DNA of 64,000 nt from Gordonia pseudamarae (GCF_025273675.1 NZ_CP045809.1:2976001-3040000); one strand, 5' to 3'; positions 36,458 through 46,676 are shown, counted from the stretch's first letter. Notes: a model not told the origin generated them from the letters alone. Made by a program: numbers and translations.

Positions 36458-36513
36458 TCGGTGTATCCCGATCGTCCGGGTTGCTTCGGTGTATCCCGAT
36501 CGTCCGGGTTGCT
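36458..36513 (+). repeat. Perfect tandem 28-base repeat upstream of ansA
   Basis: Two identical adjacent copies, 36458-36485 and 36486-36513, 37 bases before the ansA start. Each contains the inverted repeat CCCG-ATCGTC-CGGG. It may be a recent slip duplication of a regulatory segment. Confidence 0.8.
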
Positions 36514-36549
36514 GTTGACGGCGCCGCCCGCAGCCGACAGGGTGGATTC

Positions 36550-37509
36550 ATGGCAGCGTCGACGATCGTCTTGCTCACCACCGGCGGCACCGTGGCCGCC
36601 ACCACCACCGCAGACGGCGCGGTCCCCGCACTCGCCGCCGCCGATCTTGTGCCGGACCTGTCCGCGCCGCACGGCGAACCCCTGCCCGACATCGCCGTCT
36701 CGCCCGTCGACCTGATGTCGGTGGACAGTTCGGCGATGACCTCGGCCGACCGGTTCGCCATCGTCGGGGCGATCGGTGCCGCGCTCTCGGACCCGGCCGT
36801 GACCGCCGTCGTGGTGACGCACGGGACCGACACGATGGAGGAGACCGCCTACCTCGCCGACCTGTTCCACGCCGACGAACGGCCCGTGGTGTTCACCGGT
36901 GCCCAGTTTCCGGCCGACACGCCCGAGGCCGACGGGCCACGCAATATCGAGGACGCGCTGCGGGTGGCGGCCGACCCGTCCTCGCGGGGCAAAGGCACCC
37001 TGGTGGTCCTCGGCGGCCGGATGTGGTCGGCCCGAGGCATCTTCAAGGTGTCCACCGACAATCCGATCGCCTTCGACACCGCCCATCCCGATCTGCCGCG
37101 GCCGCTGGTGGAGGCCGACGTGGCCGCGGTGGGTCACGCGCGGGTCGACGCCTTCACACTGTATCCGGGGGTGTCGCCCGGCATCATCGCCGCGGCCGTT
37201 TCGCAGAACGCCGCCGGAATCGTGCTCGCCGCAACAGGTTCGGGCAACACCCACCCCGATGTGACCGCACAGGTGGCCCGGGCCGTCCACGACGGCGTGG
37301 TGGTGGTGGTGACCAGTCGCGTCCCGTACGGCCCCATCGTCCCCACCTACGGCGGTGGCGGTGGCGCCGTCGATCTCGAACGGGCCGGCGCCATCATCTC
37401 CCGCTGGCTCCGTGCGCCGCAGGCCCGCATCGCCCTGGCCGTACTGCTGGGCGCCGGCTACGACGCCGCCGACATTGCCGAGTTCTTCCGGGCCAGTGAC
37501 CCGGAGTAG
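36550..37509 (+). CDS. ansA: L-asparaginase
   Basis: Hydrolyses asparagine to aspartate and ammonia. 319 residues with the two catalytic Thr motifs: LLTTGGTVAAT near the start and VVTHGTDTMEETAY at about residue 80. No signal peptide, so it is cytoplasmic. The ATG at 36550 has GGTGG just upstream and is the start of family similarity. The order ileS, dinB, ansA, lspA matches M. tuberculosis (Rv1536-Rv1539). Confidence 0.93.
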   Translation: MAASTIVLLTTGGTVAATTTADGAVPALAAADLVPDLSAPHGEPLPDIAVSPVDLMSVDSSAMTSADRFAIVGAIGAALSDPAVTAVVVTHGTDTMEETAYLADLFHADERPVVFTGAQFPADTPEADGPRNIEDALRVAADPSSRGKGTLVVLGGRMWSARGIFKVSTDNPIAFDTAHPDLPRPLVEADVAAVGHARVDAFTLYPGVSPGIIAAAVSQNAAGIVLAATGSGNTHPDVTAQVARAVHDGVVVVVTSRVPYGPIVPTYGGGGGAVDLERAGAIISRWLRAPQARIALAVLLGAGYDAADIAEFFRASDPE

Positions 37510-37543
37510 CCGGGCCGCCGTCCGGCACAACGGCATCGGAGTG

Positions 37544-37561
37544 GGTCGAATACGTTCGACC
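37544..37561. terminator. Hairpin between convergent ansA and dinB, possible terminator
   Basis: Perfect 7-base stem GGTCGAA/TTCGACC with loop TACG, in the 106 bases between two converging genes. No T-run follows, so termination is only suggested by position. Confidence 0.35.
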
Positions 37562-37615
37562 GCCACGTGGTCCATTGGTTCCGCGACCGAGAGGCGCGCA
37601 CAAACCCGATCGGAC

Positions 37616-39013
37616 CTACACCCACACCAGGCTGTCGAGCGGGTCGGCCCGGCGAAGTTCGGAGGTGGCGGACGAGAAGGTGACGGCGCGGCCGGGGCCG
37701 GTTGCGCTGGTTTCGAAGCGGACCGTGACGACGCCGTGGCCGGCGCCCTGCACCCAGCCGTGGCCGTGTTCGGCGTGGACGACATCGGCGCCCGTCACCC
37801 ATTCGGTCGTGCCCGGATCGCCCTTCTGCACACTCACCACCCCTTCGGATACCGGTTCGGTTGCCGTGGTGGACGCCTCCGGACCGGCCGGGGTGGTGAG
37901 GTCGTCGAACAGGGCGTATTGCTCGGTGTCGGTGAGACCCGAAAAGCTCACGCCGACCAGGCGGATCGGGCCGATCTCCACCGGGTCGAGGGCCAGACGC
38001 TGGGCTGTCGCGGTCAGGACGTCGAGGTCGGTGGTGCCCGATCCGAGGGTTGCCGACCGCGTGAGAATCGACATGTCGGCGCGTTTGAGTTTGAGCACCA
38101 CGGTGCGGGCGCCGCGGCCGTCGGCGAGCAGTCTGCGATGAGCGTCGGCGGCAGCTCTGGAAAGGGCGGCCCGCAGTCCCGACAGCACCGTGATGTCTTC
38201 CGGGAACGTCGATTCGGCACTGATCTGTTTGGCGGAGGCGCGTTCGGCAACCGGCCGGTCGTCGATGCCCTGGGCGAGGCGGTGCAGCGTAGGACCGAGG
38301 GTGACGCCCAGAACCGAGGACACCTCCAGATCGGAGAGCGCGGCGAAGTCGCCGATGGTGTCGACGCCGAGCCGGGTCAGCTTGTCCCCCGACACCGGGC
38401 CGATCCCCCACAGTTTGCGAACCGGGAGTGCGTGCAGGAAGCCGAGTTCGGCGCTCGGTGCCAAAGCCAGTACGCCGTCGGGTTTGGCCATGCCGGAGGC
38501 GATCTTGGCGATCTGCTTACCGCTGCCGAATCCCACCGACGCGGTCAGGCCCGTGTCGGACCTGATCCGGGTGCGGATGGTCTCGGCGAACGCGGTGGCC
38601 TCGGCGACCGAAGCGCCGACCAGTTCGACCGGCTCGCCGAACGCCTCGTCGAATGAGAGCATCTCTATCACCGGAATCGCCTCGCGCACAATAGAAAATG
38701 TACGCTCGCTGGCCTTGCGGTACACCGACCCGCGCGGCGGCAGGACCACCGCGCCCGCCCCTATCAGGCGCCGGGCCTGATGCATCGGCATCGCCGAACG
38801 GGCACCGAACGCGCGCGCCTCGTAGCTCGCCCCGGCGACCACTCCCCGACCGCCGAGCCCGCCGACCAGAACCGGGCGTCCGCGCAGCGTCGGGCGGGTC
38901 AACTGTTCGACGGAGGCGAAGAACGCATCCATGTCCAGGTGCATCACCCAGCGCGCGCCGCGTTCGTCATCGGATGAATAGGGCACAGCGCCATCGTAGT
39001 TCGGTGCACGCAT
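37616..39013 (-). CDS. dinB: DNA polymerase IV (Y family)
   Basis: 465-residue translesion polymerase. Palm with [14 protein letters not shown], the catalytic acidic pair in MLSFDEAF (Phe where most have Ile or Val), [19 protein letters not shown], and the HhH region [21 protein letters not shown]. The little finger ends near residue 340, followed by EQYALFDDL, a likely beta-clamp motif, and an about 100-residue actinobacterial C-terminal extension. It corresponds to DinX/DinB1 (Rv1537). The start is ATG at 39013; the longer frame lies over the upstream gene. No SOS box is visible upstream. Confidence 0.93.
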   Translation of the reverse strand: MRAPNYDGAVPYSSDDERGARWVMHLDMDAFFASVEQLTRPTLRGRPVLVGGLGGRGVVAGASYEARAFGARSAMPMHQARRLIGAGAVVLPPRGSVYRKASERTFSIVREAIPVIEMLSFDEAFGEPVELVGASVAEATAFAETIRTRIRSDTGLTASVGFGSGKQIAKIASGMAKPDGVLALAPSAELGFLHALPVRKLWGIGPVSGDKLTRLGVDTIGDFAALSDLEVSSVLGVTLGPTLHRLAQGIDDRPVAERASAKQISAESTFPEDITVLSGLRAALSRAAADAHRRLLADGRGARTVVLKLKRADMSILTRSATLGSGTTDLDVLTATAQRLALDPVEIGPIRLVGVSFSGLTDTEQYALFDDLTTPAGPEASTTATEPVSEGVVSVQKGDPGTTEWVTGADVVHAEHGHGWVQGAGHGVVTVRFETSATGPGRAVTFSSATSELRRADPLDSLVWV

Positions 39014-39038
39014 GATTCGGTGCGGGGTCGGTCCCCCG

Positions 39039-39494
39039 TCAGTCGGCGGGGCACACGATGAACACGGGGAGTTTGTGGGCGTGGGCGGCGATCTCGTCGA
39101 CCGTCGCACCAGGGGCCAGACCGTCGGGCAGGAACCGGCCCACCTCCCAGCCCCACTTGCCGAGGTATGCCTCGATAATCGGGGCGCGGTCGGCCACCGG
39201 AGTTTCGGTCAGCACAATGTGGCGCACCGTGCGCCCCCGGCCCAGTTGGGCCATCGGGGTGGCTCGCACGTTGCGGACCCACTGCGTCTCGCCGCGGACG
39301 GCGACCAGGTACTCGGCGCCGTCAAATGTCAGTGGATTCACCGGGATCTGTTGTGGCCGTCCGGTTGTCCGCCCGGTGACGGTCAGCGTCCGGGCACCGG
39401 CGAGGTTGATGCCGAACGCGGCGAGCCGGCCGACGACGGCATTGAAGACTCGGTCGGTTCGGGTCGGCGGGACGTAGTGGGCGGCGGTGTTCAT
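39039..39494 (-). CDS. Deazaflavin (F420)-dependent nitroreductase family protein
   Basis: 151-residue protein of the DDN/F420H2-dependent reductase family: [35 protein letters not shown] (quoted with breaks in the family) and [17 protein letters not shown] are characteristic. Such enzymes reduce quinones or nitro compounds with F420H2. It starts with a good GGAGG, and is divergent from a TetR gene; two palindromes in the shared 121-base interval suggest that regulator controls it. The substrate is unknown. Confidence 0.85.
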   Translation of the reverse strand: MNTAAHYVPPTRTDRVFNAVVGRLAAFGINLAGARTLTVTGRTTGRPQQIPVNPLTFDGAEYLVAVRGETQWVRNVRATPMAQLGRGRTVRHIVLTETPVADRAPIIEAYLGKWGWEVGRFLPDGLAPGATVDEIAAHAHKLPVFIVCPAD

Positions 39495-39531
39495 GCGGTC
39501 CTCCTCAGGTGCTGATCCGGTTCGGGATGTT

Positions 39532-39548
39532 CGAGAGCGCTGCTCTCG
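39532..39548. promoter_or_regulatory. TetR operator 1 (CGAGAGC-gct-GCTCTCG)
   Basis: Perfect 7-3-7 palindrome 38 bases upstream of the reductase gene, in the interval shared with the TetR gene. It is the same motif as operator 2, so it is very probably bound by that regulator. Confidence 0.7.
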
Positions 39549-39579
39549 CTATGAGTGTGCGCCCCGACTCCGGCAATTG

Positions 39580-39596
39580 CAAGAGCACCGCTCTCG
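39580..39596. promoter_or_regulatory. TetR operator 2 (CAAGAGC-acc-GCTCTCG)
   Basis: 7-3-7 palindrome with one mismatched pair, 20 bases upstream of the TetR start, just before a -10-like CATGAT at 39604-39609. Fits autorepression. Confidence 0.65.
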
Positions 39597-39615
39597 TTTC
39601 TGGCATGATCGGGAA

Positions 39616-40323
39616 GTGACCACGAACGACACGCCGAAGCCCGGCCGCGGCCGGGCGGCCAACCGGGAGGCGATGGAACGGCAGATCCGTGACCTCGGCC
39701 GCAGCCACCTGCGCACACACGGAGCGGCGGGACTGTCGCTGCGGGCGATCGCCCGGGAATTGGGCATCGTGTCGTCGGCGGTGTACCGATACGTGCCCAG
39801 CCGGGACGATCTGCTCACCCTATTGCTGGTGGACGGGTACACCGACCTCGCCGACACCGTCGACGCGGCGCTCACGCAGGTCCGCGACGATCCGCGGGCG
39901 CGGCTCTTGACTGTGGCGACGGCGGTACGACTCTGGGCCGTCGATGATCCGGCGCGCTGGGCCCTACTGTACGGCAGCCCGGTGCCCGGCTACGCGGCGC
40001 CCGCCGAACGAACCGTACTCCCCGGCACGCGGGTGGTCGCGACCCTGTTACGTGAGCTCGGCGGCGCGTATGAACGCGGGCTGGTGTCCGAGGATCTACC
40101 GGCCGCGTCCACCGAACTGTCGGTGGATCTCGATGTGATCCGGGACGAATTCGACCTCGAATTGCCCGATCCGGTGGTCGCCGCCGGATCGGCACTGTGG
40201 GCCATCCTGATCGGAGCGGTCAGCCTGGAAGTGTTCGGGCAGTACGGAACCGATACGTTCCGGCACCCGGAGACGTTGTTCGACGCGCAGATCTGCCTCC
40301 TGCTGTCCCGGATTCTGCGGTAG
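39616..40323 (+). CDS. TetR-family repressor
   Basis: 235-residue regulator. Helix-turn-helix at about residues 35-62 (LSLRAIARELGIVSSAVYRYVPSRDDLL) and a long C-terminal domain of the WHG-containing type that binds an unknown ligand. It is divergent from the deazaflavin reductase gene and has two operators between. The GTG at 39616 is chosen since upstream codons would run through the operators. A CATGAT hexamer 6 bases upstream suggests a leaderless transcript. Confidence 0.85.
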   Translation: MTTNDTPKPGRGRAANREAMERQIRDLGRSHLRTHGAAGLSLRAIARELGIVSSAVYRYVPSRDDLLTLLLVDGYTDLADTVDAALTQVRDDPRARLLTVATAVRLWAVDDPARWALLYGSPVPGYAAPAERTVLPGTRVVATLLRELGGAYERGLVSEDLPAASTELSVDLDVIRDEFDLELPDPVVAAGSALWAILIGAVSLEVFGQYGTDTFRHPETLFDAQICLLLSRILR

Positions 40324-40333
40324 CTGAGGACGA

Positions 40334-40378
40334 GGCAGCGGTGCCGCCGGGGGAAAGCCCCACTGCGGCACCGCTGCC
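40334..40378. terminator. Bidirectional terminator hairpin between tetR and ileS
   Basis: Perfect 14-base stem (GGCAGCGGTGCCGC with its complement) and 17-base loop, lying within the 71 bases between two converging genes. No T-run, as is common in actinobacteria. Confidence 0.65.
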
Positions 40379-40394
40379 CGAACAGGCGCACCTG

Positions 40395-43300
40395 TCAGGC
40401 GTCGGCCTTGGTGATGTCGGCGGTGACGCCGTCACCGAGTTCGATGGCACCGGAATCCGATTCGGCGGATACCACGTCGAAGACGACGGCGAGGACCTCG
40501 CCGGCGATCAGCCCGGCGTGCCGCTGTGCCCACTCGAGCCGTTCGGCGGGCACCACCAGCCGCACCTCGATGCGGTCGGAGACATCGAGACCCAGTGAGC
40601 GACGGGCATCCTGGAGCTCACGTACCCGATCCTTCGCCCACCCCTCGGCCTCCAGTTCCTCGGTGACTGCGGTGTCGAGCACCACCAGACCGCCGCCGCC
40701 CGGCAACTCCGCCGTCGAATCCGGTTCGACCGCGACGAGTTTGCGGGAAAACTCGCCCTCGACCAGGTCGACGCCACCCGCCGATACCACCTCGGTGCCG
40801 TCCGGTTCTGTTCGTACCGACCAGTTCCCGGCCTTGACCGCCTTGATCACCTGCTGCACCTGCTTGCCCAGACGCGGTCCGGCGGCCCGGGCGTTGACGG
40901 TCAGCTCGTACCGGCCGAACCTGTCGGCGTCGGTCGCCAGGGTCACCGACTTGACGTTCATCTCGTCGGCGATCAGATCGGTGAACGGACGCAACCGCTC
41001 GGCGGTGGGCGATGCCACGGTCAGTCCGGGCAGCGGCAGGCGCACGCGCAGTTTGTTTGCCTTGCGCACACTCGACGCCGTGGAACACACCGCCTGCACC
41101 TCGTCCATCGCGGCCACCAAATCCGCGTCGGCGGGCACCTCGTCGGCAGACGGCCAATCCGTCAGGTGCACCGAGCGTTCCCCGGTCAGGCCCCGCCAGA
41201 TGGCCTCGGTGGCCAGCGGCAGCAGCGGCGAGGCGAGCCGGCACGCCACCTCCAGCACCGTGTACAGGGTGTCGAAGGCGTCACCTTCGGTGTCCTGCCC
41301 GGCCCAGAACCGCGACCGCGACCGGCGCACATACCAGTTGGTCAACGACTCGACGAACTCGCGGAACGCCTCGCACGCACCGGCGATGTCGTACACGTCG
41401 AGTGCCTCGGTCATCGTCTCCCGCGTGGCGGCGAGCTTGGCCAGGATGTACCGGTCGAGCACATGCTCGGAGTCGGTGCGCCAGGCGGCCGGACGGTCGG
41501 CGTAGAGCTGCAGGAAGCTGTAGGCATTCCACAGCGGCAGCAGCGCCTGACGCACACCTTCGCGGATACCCCGTTCGGTGACGATGAGGTTACCGCCGCG
41601 CAGCACCGGCGATGCCATCAGGAACCAGCGCATCGCGTCGGAGCCGTCGCGGTCGAAGACCTCGTTGACATCCGGGTAGTTGCGCTTGGACTTGGACATC
41701 TTCTGACCGTCGTCGCCGAGCACGATGCCGTGCGCGATCACACTCTTGAACGCGGGCCTGTCGAACAGGGCGGTGGCCAGCACGTGCAGGTTGTAGAACC
41801 AGCCGCGGGTCTGCCCGTTGTATTCGACGATGAAATCACCTGGATTGTGCGCGGTTTCGTGCGATCCATCCCCTGCCGACCCCCCGTCGAACCAGCCCTT
41901 GTTCTCGAACGGGTAGTGCACCTGCGCGTAGGGCATCGATCCCGACTCGAACCAGCAATCGAGCACCTCCGGCACCCGACGCATCGTCGAATGACCGGAC
42001 GGGTCATCGGGATTGGGTCGAGTCAGCTCGTCGATGTACGGACGGTGCAGGTTGGTCGGGCGCACGCCGAAGTCGCGTTCGAGCTCATCGAGCGAGCCAT
42101 ACACGTCCACGCGCGGGAACTCGGGGGCGTCCGACACCCACACCGGGATGGGCGCACCCCAGTACCGGTTGCGGCTGATGTTCCAGTCACGTGCTCCCTC
42201 AAGCCATTTGCCGAACTGGCCGTCGCGGATATGCGAGGGTGCCCAGGTGATCTCCTGGTTCAGTTCCAGCATGCGCGCCTTGATCGGGGTGACCGCCACA
42301 AACCAGGACGGCACCGCCATGTAGATGAGAGGCTGTCCCGACCGCCACGAGTGCGGGTAGGAGTGCTCGATGGTCTCGTGCCGCAACACCTTTCCTGCGG
42401 CTTTGAGGTCCTTGATGATGACCGGGTTGGCGTCGAAGACCATCAGGCCGTCATACGGCGGCACCTGCGAGGTGAACCTGCCACCCTGGTCGAGGGGCTG
42501 GACCACCTCGATGCCGTTGGCGGCGGCCACGTCCATATCCTCTTCACCGAACGCGGGTGCCAGGTGCACGACGCCGGTACCGCTGTCGGTGGTGACGTAG
42601 TCGGCCAACAGCACCCGGTGCGCGTTCGGATGCCCGACGAAAAAGTCGAACGGCGGTGTGTACGAGAGGTTTTCCAGGTCGCGACCCAGATGGGTCGCCA
42701 CTTCGGTGACCTCACCGAACTCCTTGGCGTACACCCCCAGCCGTGCCTTGGCGAGCAGGTAGTCCTGGCCGTCCGCGGCCTTGACATGGACGTACTCGAC
42801 GTCGGGATGGACCGCGACGGCCAGGTTGGACGGCAGGGTCCACGGCGTGGTGGTCCAGATGAGCGCGTTCACACCGTCGAGCGGGTTTCCGGGGGCGACG
42901 ATTGGCATCCGCACGGTGAGCGCCGGATCCTGCCGCATCCGGTAGGCATCGTCGAGTTTGGATTCCTGGTTGCTCAGCGGGGTCTGCTCGTACCAGGAGT
43001 ACGGCAGCACCCGGTAGCCCTGGTAGATCAGCCCCTTGTCGTGCAGGCGTTTGAACGCCCACATCACCGACTCCATGAAGTCGAGGTCAAGCGTCTTGTA
43101 GTCGTTGTCGAAGTCGACCCACCGAGCCTGGCGGGTCACGTAGTTGCGCCATTCGCCGGTGTACCGCAGAACCGAATCGCGGCAGAAGTCGTTGAACTTC
43201 TCCACGCCCATCGTCTCGATCTCGGACTTGTCGGTGATGCCGAGTTGCCGTTCTGCTTCGAGTTCGGCGGGCAGACCGTGTGTGTCCCAGCCGAAGCGGC

Positions 43301-43628
43301 GCTCGACCTTCTTGCCGCGCAACGTCTGATAACGGGGCACCACGTCCTTGACATAGCCGGTGAGCAGGTGACCGTAGTGCGGAAGACCGTTGGCGAACGG
43401 CGGTCCGTCGTAGAACACGAACTCGTCGGCGTCGGCGCGGTTGTCGATGGACGCCGCGAAGGTGCCGTCGGCCTGCCAGTAGTCCAGGACGAGCTTTTCG
43501 ACGTCGGGGAAACTGGGCGCGGTGCGGCCGGTTCCGCCGGTGAGGTCGACGAGCGGGTAGGTGCGTCCGACGCCGCCGACAGCGGTGTTGTGCTGGGGGT
43601 GTGCGTTGTCCCCGGGTGTGTCTGTCAC
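40395..43628 (-). CDS. ileS: Isoleucyl-tRNA synthetase
   Basis: Class I synthetase of 1077 residues. HIGH motif as [14 protein letters not shown] as [15 protein letters not shown], the [12 protein letters not shown] segment and an editing domain with [19 protein letters not shown]. The large size and sequence type correspond to the eukaryote-like IleS of mycobacteria. The GTG at 43628 is preceded by GGAGG and lies directly after the T-box; upstream codons of the open frame belong to the leader. Expression is probably controlled by uncharged tRNA-Ile. Confidence 0.95.
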   Translation of the reverse strand: MTDTPGDNAHPQHNTAVGGVGRTYPLVDLTGGTGRTAPSFPDVEKLVLDYWQADGTFAASIDNRADADEFVFYDGPPFANGLPHYGHLLTGYVKDVVPRYQTLRGKKVERRFGWDTHGLPAELEAERQLGITDKSEIETMGVEKFNDFCRDSVLRYTGEWRNYVTRQARWVDFDNDYKTLDLDFMESVMWAFKRLHDKGLIYQGYRVLPYSWYEQTPLSNQESKLDDAYRMRQDPALTVRMPIVAPGNPLDGVNALIWTTTPWTLPSNLAVAVHPDVEYVHVKAADGQDYLLAKARLGVYAKEFGEVTEVATHLGRDLENLSYTPPFDFFVGHPNAHRVLLADYVTTDSGTGVVHLAPAFGEEDMDVAAANGIEVVQPLDQGGRFTSQVPPYDGLMVFDANPVIIKDLKAAGKVLRHETIEHSYPHSWRSGQPLIYMAVPSWFVAVTPIKARMLELNQEITWAPSHIRDGQFGKWLEGARDWNISRNRYWGAPIPVWVSDAPEFPRVDVYGSLDELERDFGVRPTNLHRPYIDELTRPNPDDPSGHSTMRRVPEVLDCWFESGSMPYAQVHYPFENKGWFDGGSAGDGSHETAHNPGDFIVEYNGQTRGWFYNLHVLATALFDRPAFKSVIAHGIVLGDDGQKMSKSKRNYPDVNEVFDRDGSDAMRWFLMASPVLRGGNLIVTERGIREGVRQALLPLWNAYSFLQLYADRPAAWRTDSEHVLDRYILAKLAATRETMTEALDVYDIAGACEAFREFVESLTNWYVRRSRSRFWAGQDTEGDAFDTLYTVLEVACRLASPLLPLATEAIWRGLTGERSVHLTDWPSADEVPADADLVAAMDEVQAVCSTASSVRKANKLRVRLPLPGLTVASPTAERLRPFTDLIADEMNVKSVTLATDADRFGRYELTVNARAAGPRLGKQVQQVIKAVKAGNWSVRTEPDGTEVVSAGGVDLVEGEFSRKLVAVEPDSTAELPGGGGLVVLDTAVTEELEAEGWAKDRVRELQDARRSLGLDVSDRIEVRLVVPAERLEWAQRHAGLIAGEVLAVVFDVVSAESDSGAIELGDGVTADITKADA

Positions 43629-43915
43629 AGTGCCTCCTCGTGCCGAACTCTCGAAGTGCCGCATCGGTTGTCGGCTCTTCGCGAGAGTGCTTGCACGGGG
43701 ACGCATCGGTGTCGTCTCCCGACACCGGGCGCGGTACCACCCCGCTTGCGTCGCACACGGCGACACCCCTCCACGGTCTGCGCATCTGTGGTCGGCGATG
43801 CACACACCTGCGGCTGTGACGGGCCGCTACCCGCCTGGGTCTAGTGAGGACTGCGGTGGGCGGTCCCGTTCTTCCAGGTGCTCCCCGGTGATGGCCGGAT
43901 CGACGCGCGCACCGC
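43629..43915 (-). promoter_or_regulatory. T-box riboswitch of ileS (translational, short stem I)
   Basis: Leader read on the minus strand. The T-box core GGGGTGGTACCGCG lies at 43730-43743. Stem I is short, closed by GGTGC/GCACC (43909-43913 with 43877-43881), with the Ile codon ATC at 43890-43892 in GCCATCACCGGGG. A 7-base hairpin (GGTGTCG/CGACACC) follows at 43708-43726, and the Shine-Dalgarno GGAGG lies near 43635-43641. This matches the ultrashort ileS T-boxes of actinobacteria, which gate ribosome access rather than transcription. Confidence 0.85.
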
Positions 43916-43952
43916 TGCGTGCCCTGTGCCGGGCCCTTCGGTGCAAACGACA

Positions 43953-43979
43953 GTGTAGCGCCGCCGAGCAGCGCTACAC
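43953..43979 (-). terminator. Hairpin before the ileS leader
   Basis: Perfect 9-base stem GTGTAGCGC/GCGCTACAC with 9-base loop, 70 bases after the end of the upstream membrane-protein gene and 38 bases before stem I. Probably terminates the wag31 transcript; the following bases have only a weak T stretch. Confidence 0.5.
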
Positions 43980-44050
43980 AATCGGTTTTCCCTGTTCAGG
44001 CGGTTTCCCTGGTCAGGGTTCGTTGCTGCGGCGCTGTCGCCGCAGCCGGT

Positions 44051-45139
44051 TCAGGTACCAGGACGCCACTCCGGATCGAGCGGGTCGATCTTGCGACGAC
44101 GACCGGTCACCGGGGGCGCACCCGCGGTGTCACTGTCCGGCCGGCCGGGCTGCTCGGATGCGGCCGAGGGCAACCAGGGACGTGGGGTCTCCTGCGAGTT
44201 GGTGCTCGGACCGTCGACCGGACCGAACTGTCCACGCCGGGCGCCGGGCGCCGGGTACTGCGGTCGCGGTGGCTGCGGAACACCACCGGTCGTGGGCTGG
44301 CCACCCCATGTGTCGGTACGGCCGTCCTGCGGGTTCTGCTGCTGCGGGCTTGTCGGCCGCAGGTTGTGCGGCTGCGGATTCTGCGGGGGCACCAGCCGTT
44401 GTGGCGGGGCCTCCGGCAGACCGCCGACCGACCTGAGGTAGTCGTCGTAGCCACCGGCCGGGCGACCCGGCGAAGGTGCGGGCTGCCGACCCGACGGGGG
44501 CGCGGACTGCGGTCGCGGCGGTGTCGGTGCGGGCTGGCCATAGCCGGCCACGTCCGGTTGCTTGCCCAGTACCGGGCCGTTCAGGCCGGCCGGTATCGAG
44601 CCCTGGCCGGCGCCACCGACAGCGGATGGTCCGGCCGTCGGTGCCCCGAGGCGTTGCGTCGAGGCATTCCCCGGCCCCGATGCCCGAACGCCTGGTTCAC
44701 GAGCGGCTGGTTCTTCGACGTCGGCGAACGCCCGAGGACCCGATGCGGCCGCATCGTTCCACGCCGGGGCCGCGGTGGGCACGACGACAGAACGCGGCTG
44801 AGCCGGGATCGAGCCCGAGCGGGTGGCCCCGCGGGGTCCGCCCGGCCGGTGACGCACGGGTGTGCCACCGACCTCCTCCGCCTCGTCGTCGAGGGAACCG
44901 TCATCGGTGAGGGCGCTGGTGGAGGCCGCCCGACGACCGCCGACCGATGCCCCGACCATCTGCTCGACGCTGCGTGAGGGCGCGCGACGAGCCGATCCGA
45001 TGACGTCGGCGATCAGGAATCCCAGACCGCCCAGACACACGAGGATACAAGTGATAGCGAGCCAGACCGTGCCGGTCACCAGTCCCAGAATCAGCAGGAC
45101 GAACGCGATCAGTGTGGCGGCAAGTGCCAATGCGAGCAC
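44051..45139 (-). CDS. Membrane protein with long proline-rich tail, wag31 neighbour
   Basis: 362-residue protein. Two membrane segments at about residues 2-22 and 25-45, then over 300 residues of disordered sequence rich in P, G, A, Q and R (for example PPRPQSAPPSGRQPAPSPG). The position between wag31 and ileS corresponds to the small Rv2144c membrane protein of M. tuberculosis, which lacks so long a tail. The start is a GTG at 45139, 27 bases after the wag31 stop. A role in the polar growth machinery is only suggested by context. Confidence 0.75.
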   Translation of the reverse strand: MLALALAATLIAFVLLILGLVTGTVWLAITCILVCLGGLGFLIADVIGSARRAPSRSVEQMVGASVGGRRAASTSALTDDGSLDDEAEEVGGTPVRHRPGGPRGATRSGSIPAQPRSVVVPTAAPAWNDAAASGPRAFADVEEPAAREPGVRASGPGNASTQRLGAPTAGPSAVGGAGQGSIPAGLNGPVLGKQPDVAGYGQPAPTPPRPQSAPPSGRQPAPSPGRPAGGYDDYLRSVGGLPEAPPQRLVPPQNPQPHNLRPTSPQQQNPQDGRTDTWGGQPTTGGVPQPPRPQYPAPGARRGQFGPVDGPSTNSQETPRPWLPSAASEQPGRPDSDTAGAPPVTGRRRKIDPLDPEWRPGT

Positions 45140-45166
45140 GATGTATGCCTTACCTTGTTCTCCCGG

Positions 45167-45979
45167 TCAGTTCGTGTAACCCGCGGAGTATCCGCCGGAA
45201 TTCTGCTGTTCGGCGGGATAGCCGCTCTCGACCGGTGCTGCGCTACCCCGCTGCTGGAGCTCCTCGAGCTGCGATTCGAGATAGGTCTTGAGGCGGGTGC
45301 GGTATTCGCGTTCGAACGTCTTGAGCTGTTCGATGCGGCCTTCGAGAACGGTGCGCTGCTGGTTGATGGTGCCCATGATCTCGGAATGCTTGCGCTCGGC
45401 GTCGGCCTGCAGTGCATCCGCGCGTTCCTGCGCCTGGCGTAGCTGGGTTTCCGATCGGGTCTGCGAGTCGGCGAGAATGGCCTCGGAGCGCTGACGGGCA
45501 TCGGAGAGAAGGGCGTCGGCCTTGGCCTGGGCTTCGTTGACCATGGTGTCCGACCGCGTGCGCGCGTCACCGAGAAGCGTGTCCGCCTCGGCCCGGGCGC
45601 TGCCGGCCACTCGATCGGCGGTGTCCTGGGCCAGGGCGAGAACCTTGGCCGCACGCAGGCTGGCGTCCTGGTCGACGGCGCCGGGCCGTGCCGCCGCCGC
45701 CGCGACCGGGGCCACCTCCGTGGGTACCGGGGGTGCAACCTTGAGGACCTGCGTCTGCTCGTCGCCCGCCTGGTCGTCGGCGGCGCCGCCACCGGCGGCG
45801 AGATCGGCTTCGAGTTCTTCGACCCGCTGTTTGAGATCGGAGTTCTCTTCGATCAGCCGGGCCAGTTCCTGCTCGACGAAATCGAGGAACTGATCGACCT
45901 CGTCCTCGTTGTAGCCGCGTTTACCGATCGGCGGTTTACTGAACGCGACGTTATGCACATCAGCTGGTGTCAGCCGCAT
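45167..45979 (-). CDS. wag31: DivIVA-family polar growth scaffold
   Basis: 270-residue coiled-coil protein marking cell poles and organising peptidoglycan synthesis in mycolata. The N-terminal DivIVA domain reads [20 protein letters not shown] then [18 protein letters not shown], followed by a first coiled coil (about 28-65), an acidic/alanine linker, and a second coiled coil (about 105-240). The tail is rich in G, S and Y. Start ATG with GAGGGG upstream. Confidence 0.95.
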   Translation of the reverse strand: MRLTPADVHNVAFSKPPIGKRGYNEDEVDQFLDFVEQELARLIEENSDLKQRVEELEADLAAGGGAADDQAGDEQTQVLKVAPPVPTEVAPVAAAAARPGAVDQDASLRAAKVLALAQDTADRVAGSARAEADTLLGDARTRSDTMVNEAQAKADALLSDARQRSEAILADSQTRSETQLRQAQERADALQADAERKHSEIMGTINQQRTVLEGRIEQLKTFEREYRTRLKTYLESQLEELQQRGSAAPVESGYPAEQQNSGGYSAGYTN

Positions 45980-46355
45980 GTCGGTCCCCTCATTCTCGTC
46001 TCGAGGCCGCTTGTCGTCTCGAGTTCGTTCGTAAGTATCTCGATGTTCTCGTGGTCCAGGCTATCGGAGTCCGGGCCACCGGGTGAGCGACCCGCAGGAA
46101 CGGGACCCGGTCAGGTCCACATCCTCGGCCAAACGCCACCCCTACAGTTTGACACTACTAGCAATTCATATCAGTCAAAATTTGTCACTCCGGCGCCATA
46201 CTGTCACACCCACCCCATCTGTCACATCGGATCGATGCAGTCTCGAAATACAATAGTGACTCGATCATGACATCTATAGTGCCAGTTGCCCAGTTTCGGG
46301 TTCGGTGGGTCGCGATGAACGCGCAATTGGGCGACCGGTCACCGGTCAGAGGACG
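45980..46355. other. Intergenic region upstream of wag31
   Basis: 376 bases without a gene. The part at about 46145-46290 is clearly less GC-rich than its surroundings and probably carries the wag31 promoter; a TTGACT hexamer is seen on the minus strand at 46173-46178, but with no -10 at ideal spacing. No hairpin of note. Confidence 0.5.
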
Positions 46356-46676
46356 TCAGAGGACGAGCGCGAGTGCGGTCCCGGACGAGTTCGCGGCACC
46401 TTGCGCGATTCGCATCCCGATGATGACAACAATCATGACGATCATCAACGAGAGGTCCAGGCGCACGGGACCGAGCGGGATCGGCGGGATCAGCCGCCGG
46501 AGAAGTTTGATGGGCGGGTCGGTGGCGGTGAAGACGGCCTCGATGATCACCACCGTTATTCCGGTGGGCCGCCACTCACGTGCGAACGAACGCACCAGCT
46601 CGACCACGAGACGGCCCAGGAGCAGGAGCCAGTACACGAACAGGATGTAGTAGAGAACCAGATAGAAGGTGGTCAC
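46356..46676 (-). CDS. yggT: YggT-family membrane protein
   Basis: 106-residue integral membrane protein with two hydrophobic regions (about residues 5-28 and 76-98) and the family text REWRPTGITVVIIEAVFTATDPP and IPPIPLGPVRLDLSLM. It lies in the conserved sepF-yggT-wag31 order (Rv2146c). The start is the GTG at 46676, where family similarity begins. Role in division or osmotic balance is not established. Confidence 0.88.
   Translation of the reverse strand: MTTFYLVLYYILFVYWLLLLGRLVVELVRSFAREWRPTGITVVIIEAVFTATDPPIKLLRRLIPPIPLGPVRLDLSLMIVMIVVIIGMRIAQGAANSSGTALALVL

Noticed and set aside
37544..37561. GGTCGAA-TACG-TTCGACC as an SOS (LexA) box for dinB
   Set aside because: Spacing between the TCGAA halves is 4 bases, against 6 in the actinobacterial LexA box, and it lies at the 3' ends of two converging genes.
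41166..43844. Long plus-strand open frame opposite ileS
   Set aside because: Antisense shadow of a clear isoleucyl-tRNA synthetase gene, without recognisable protein features.
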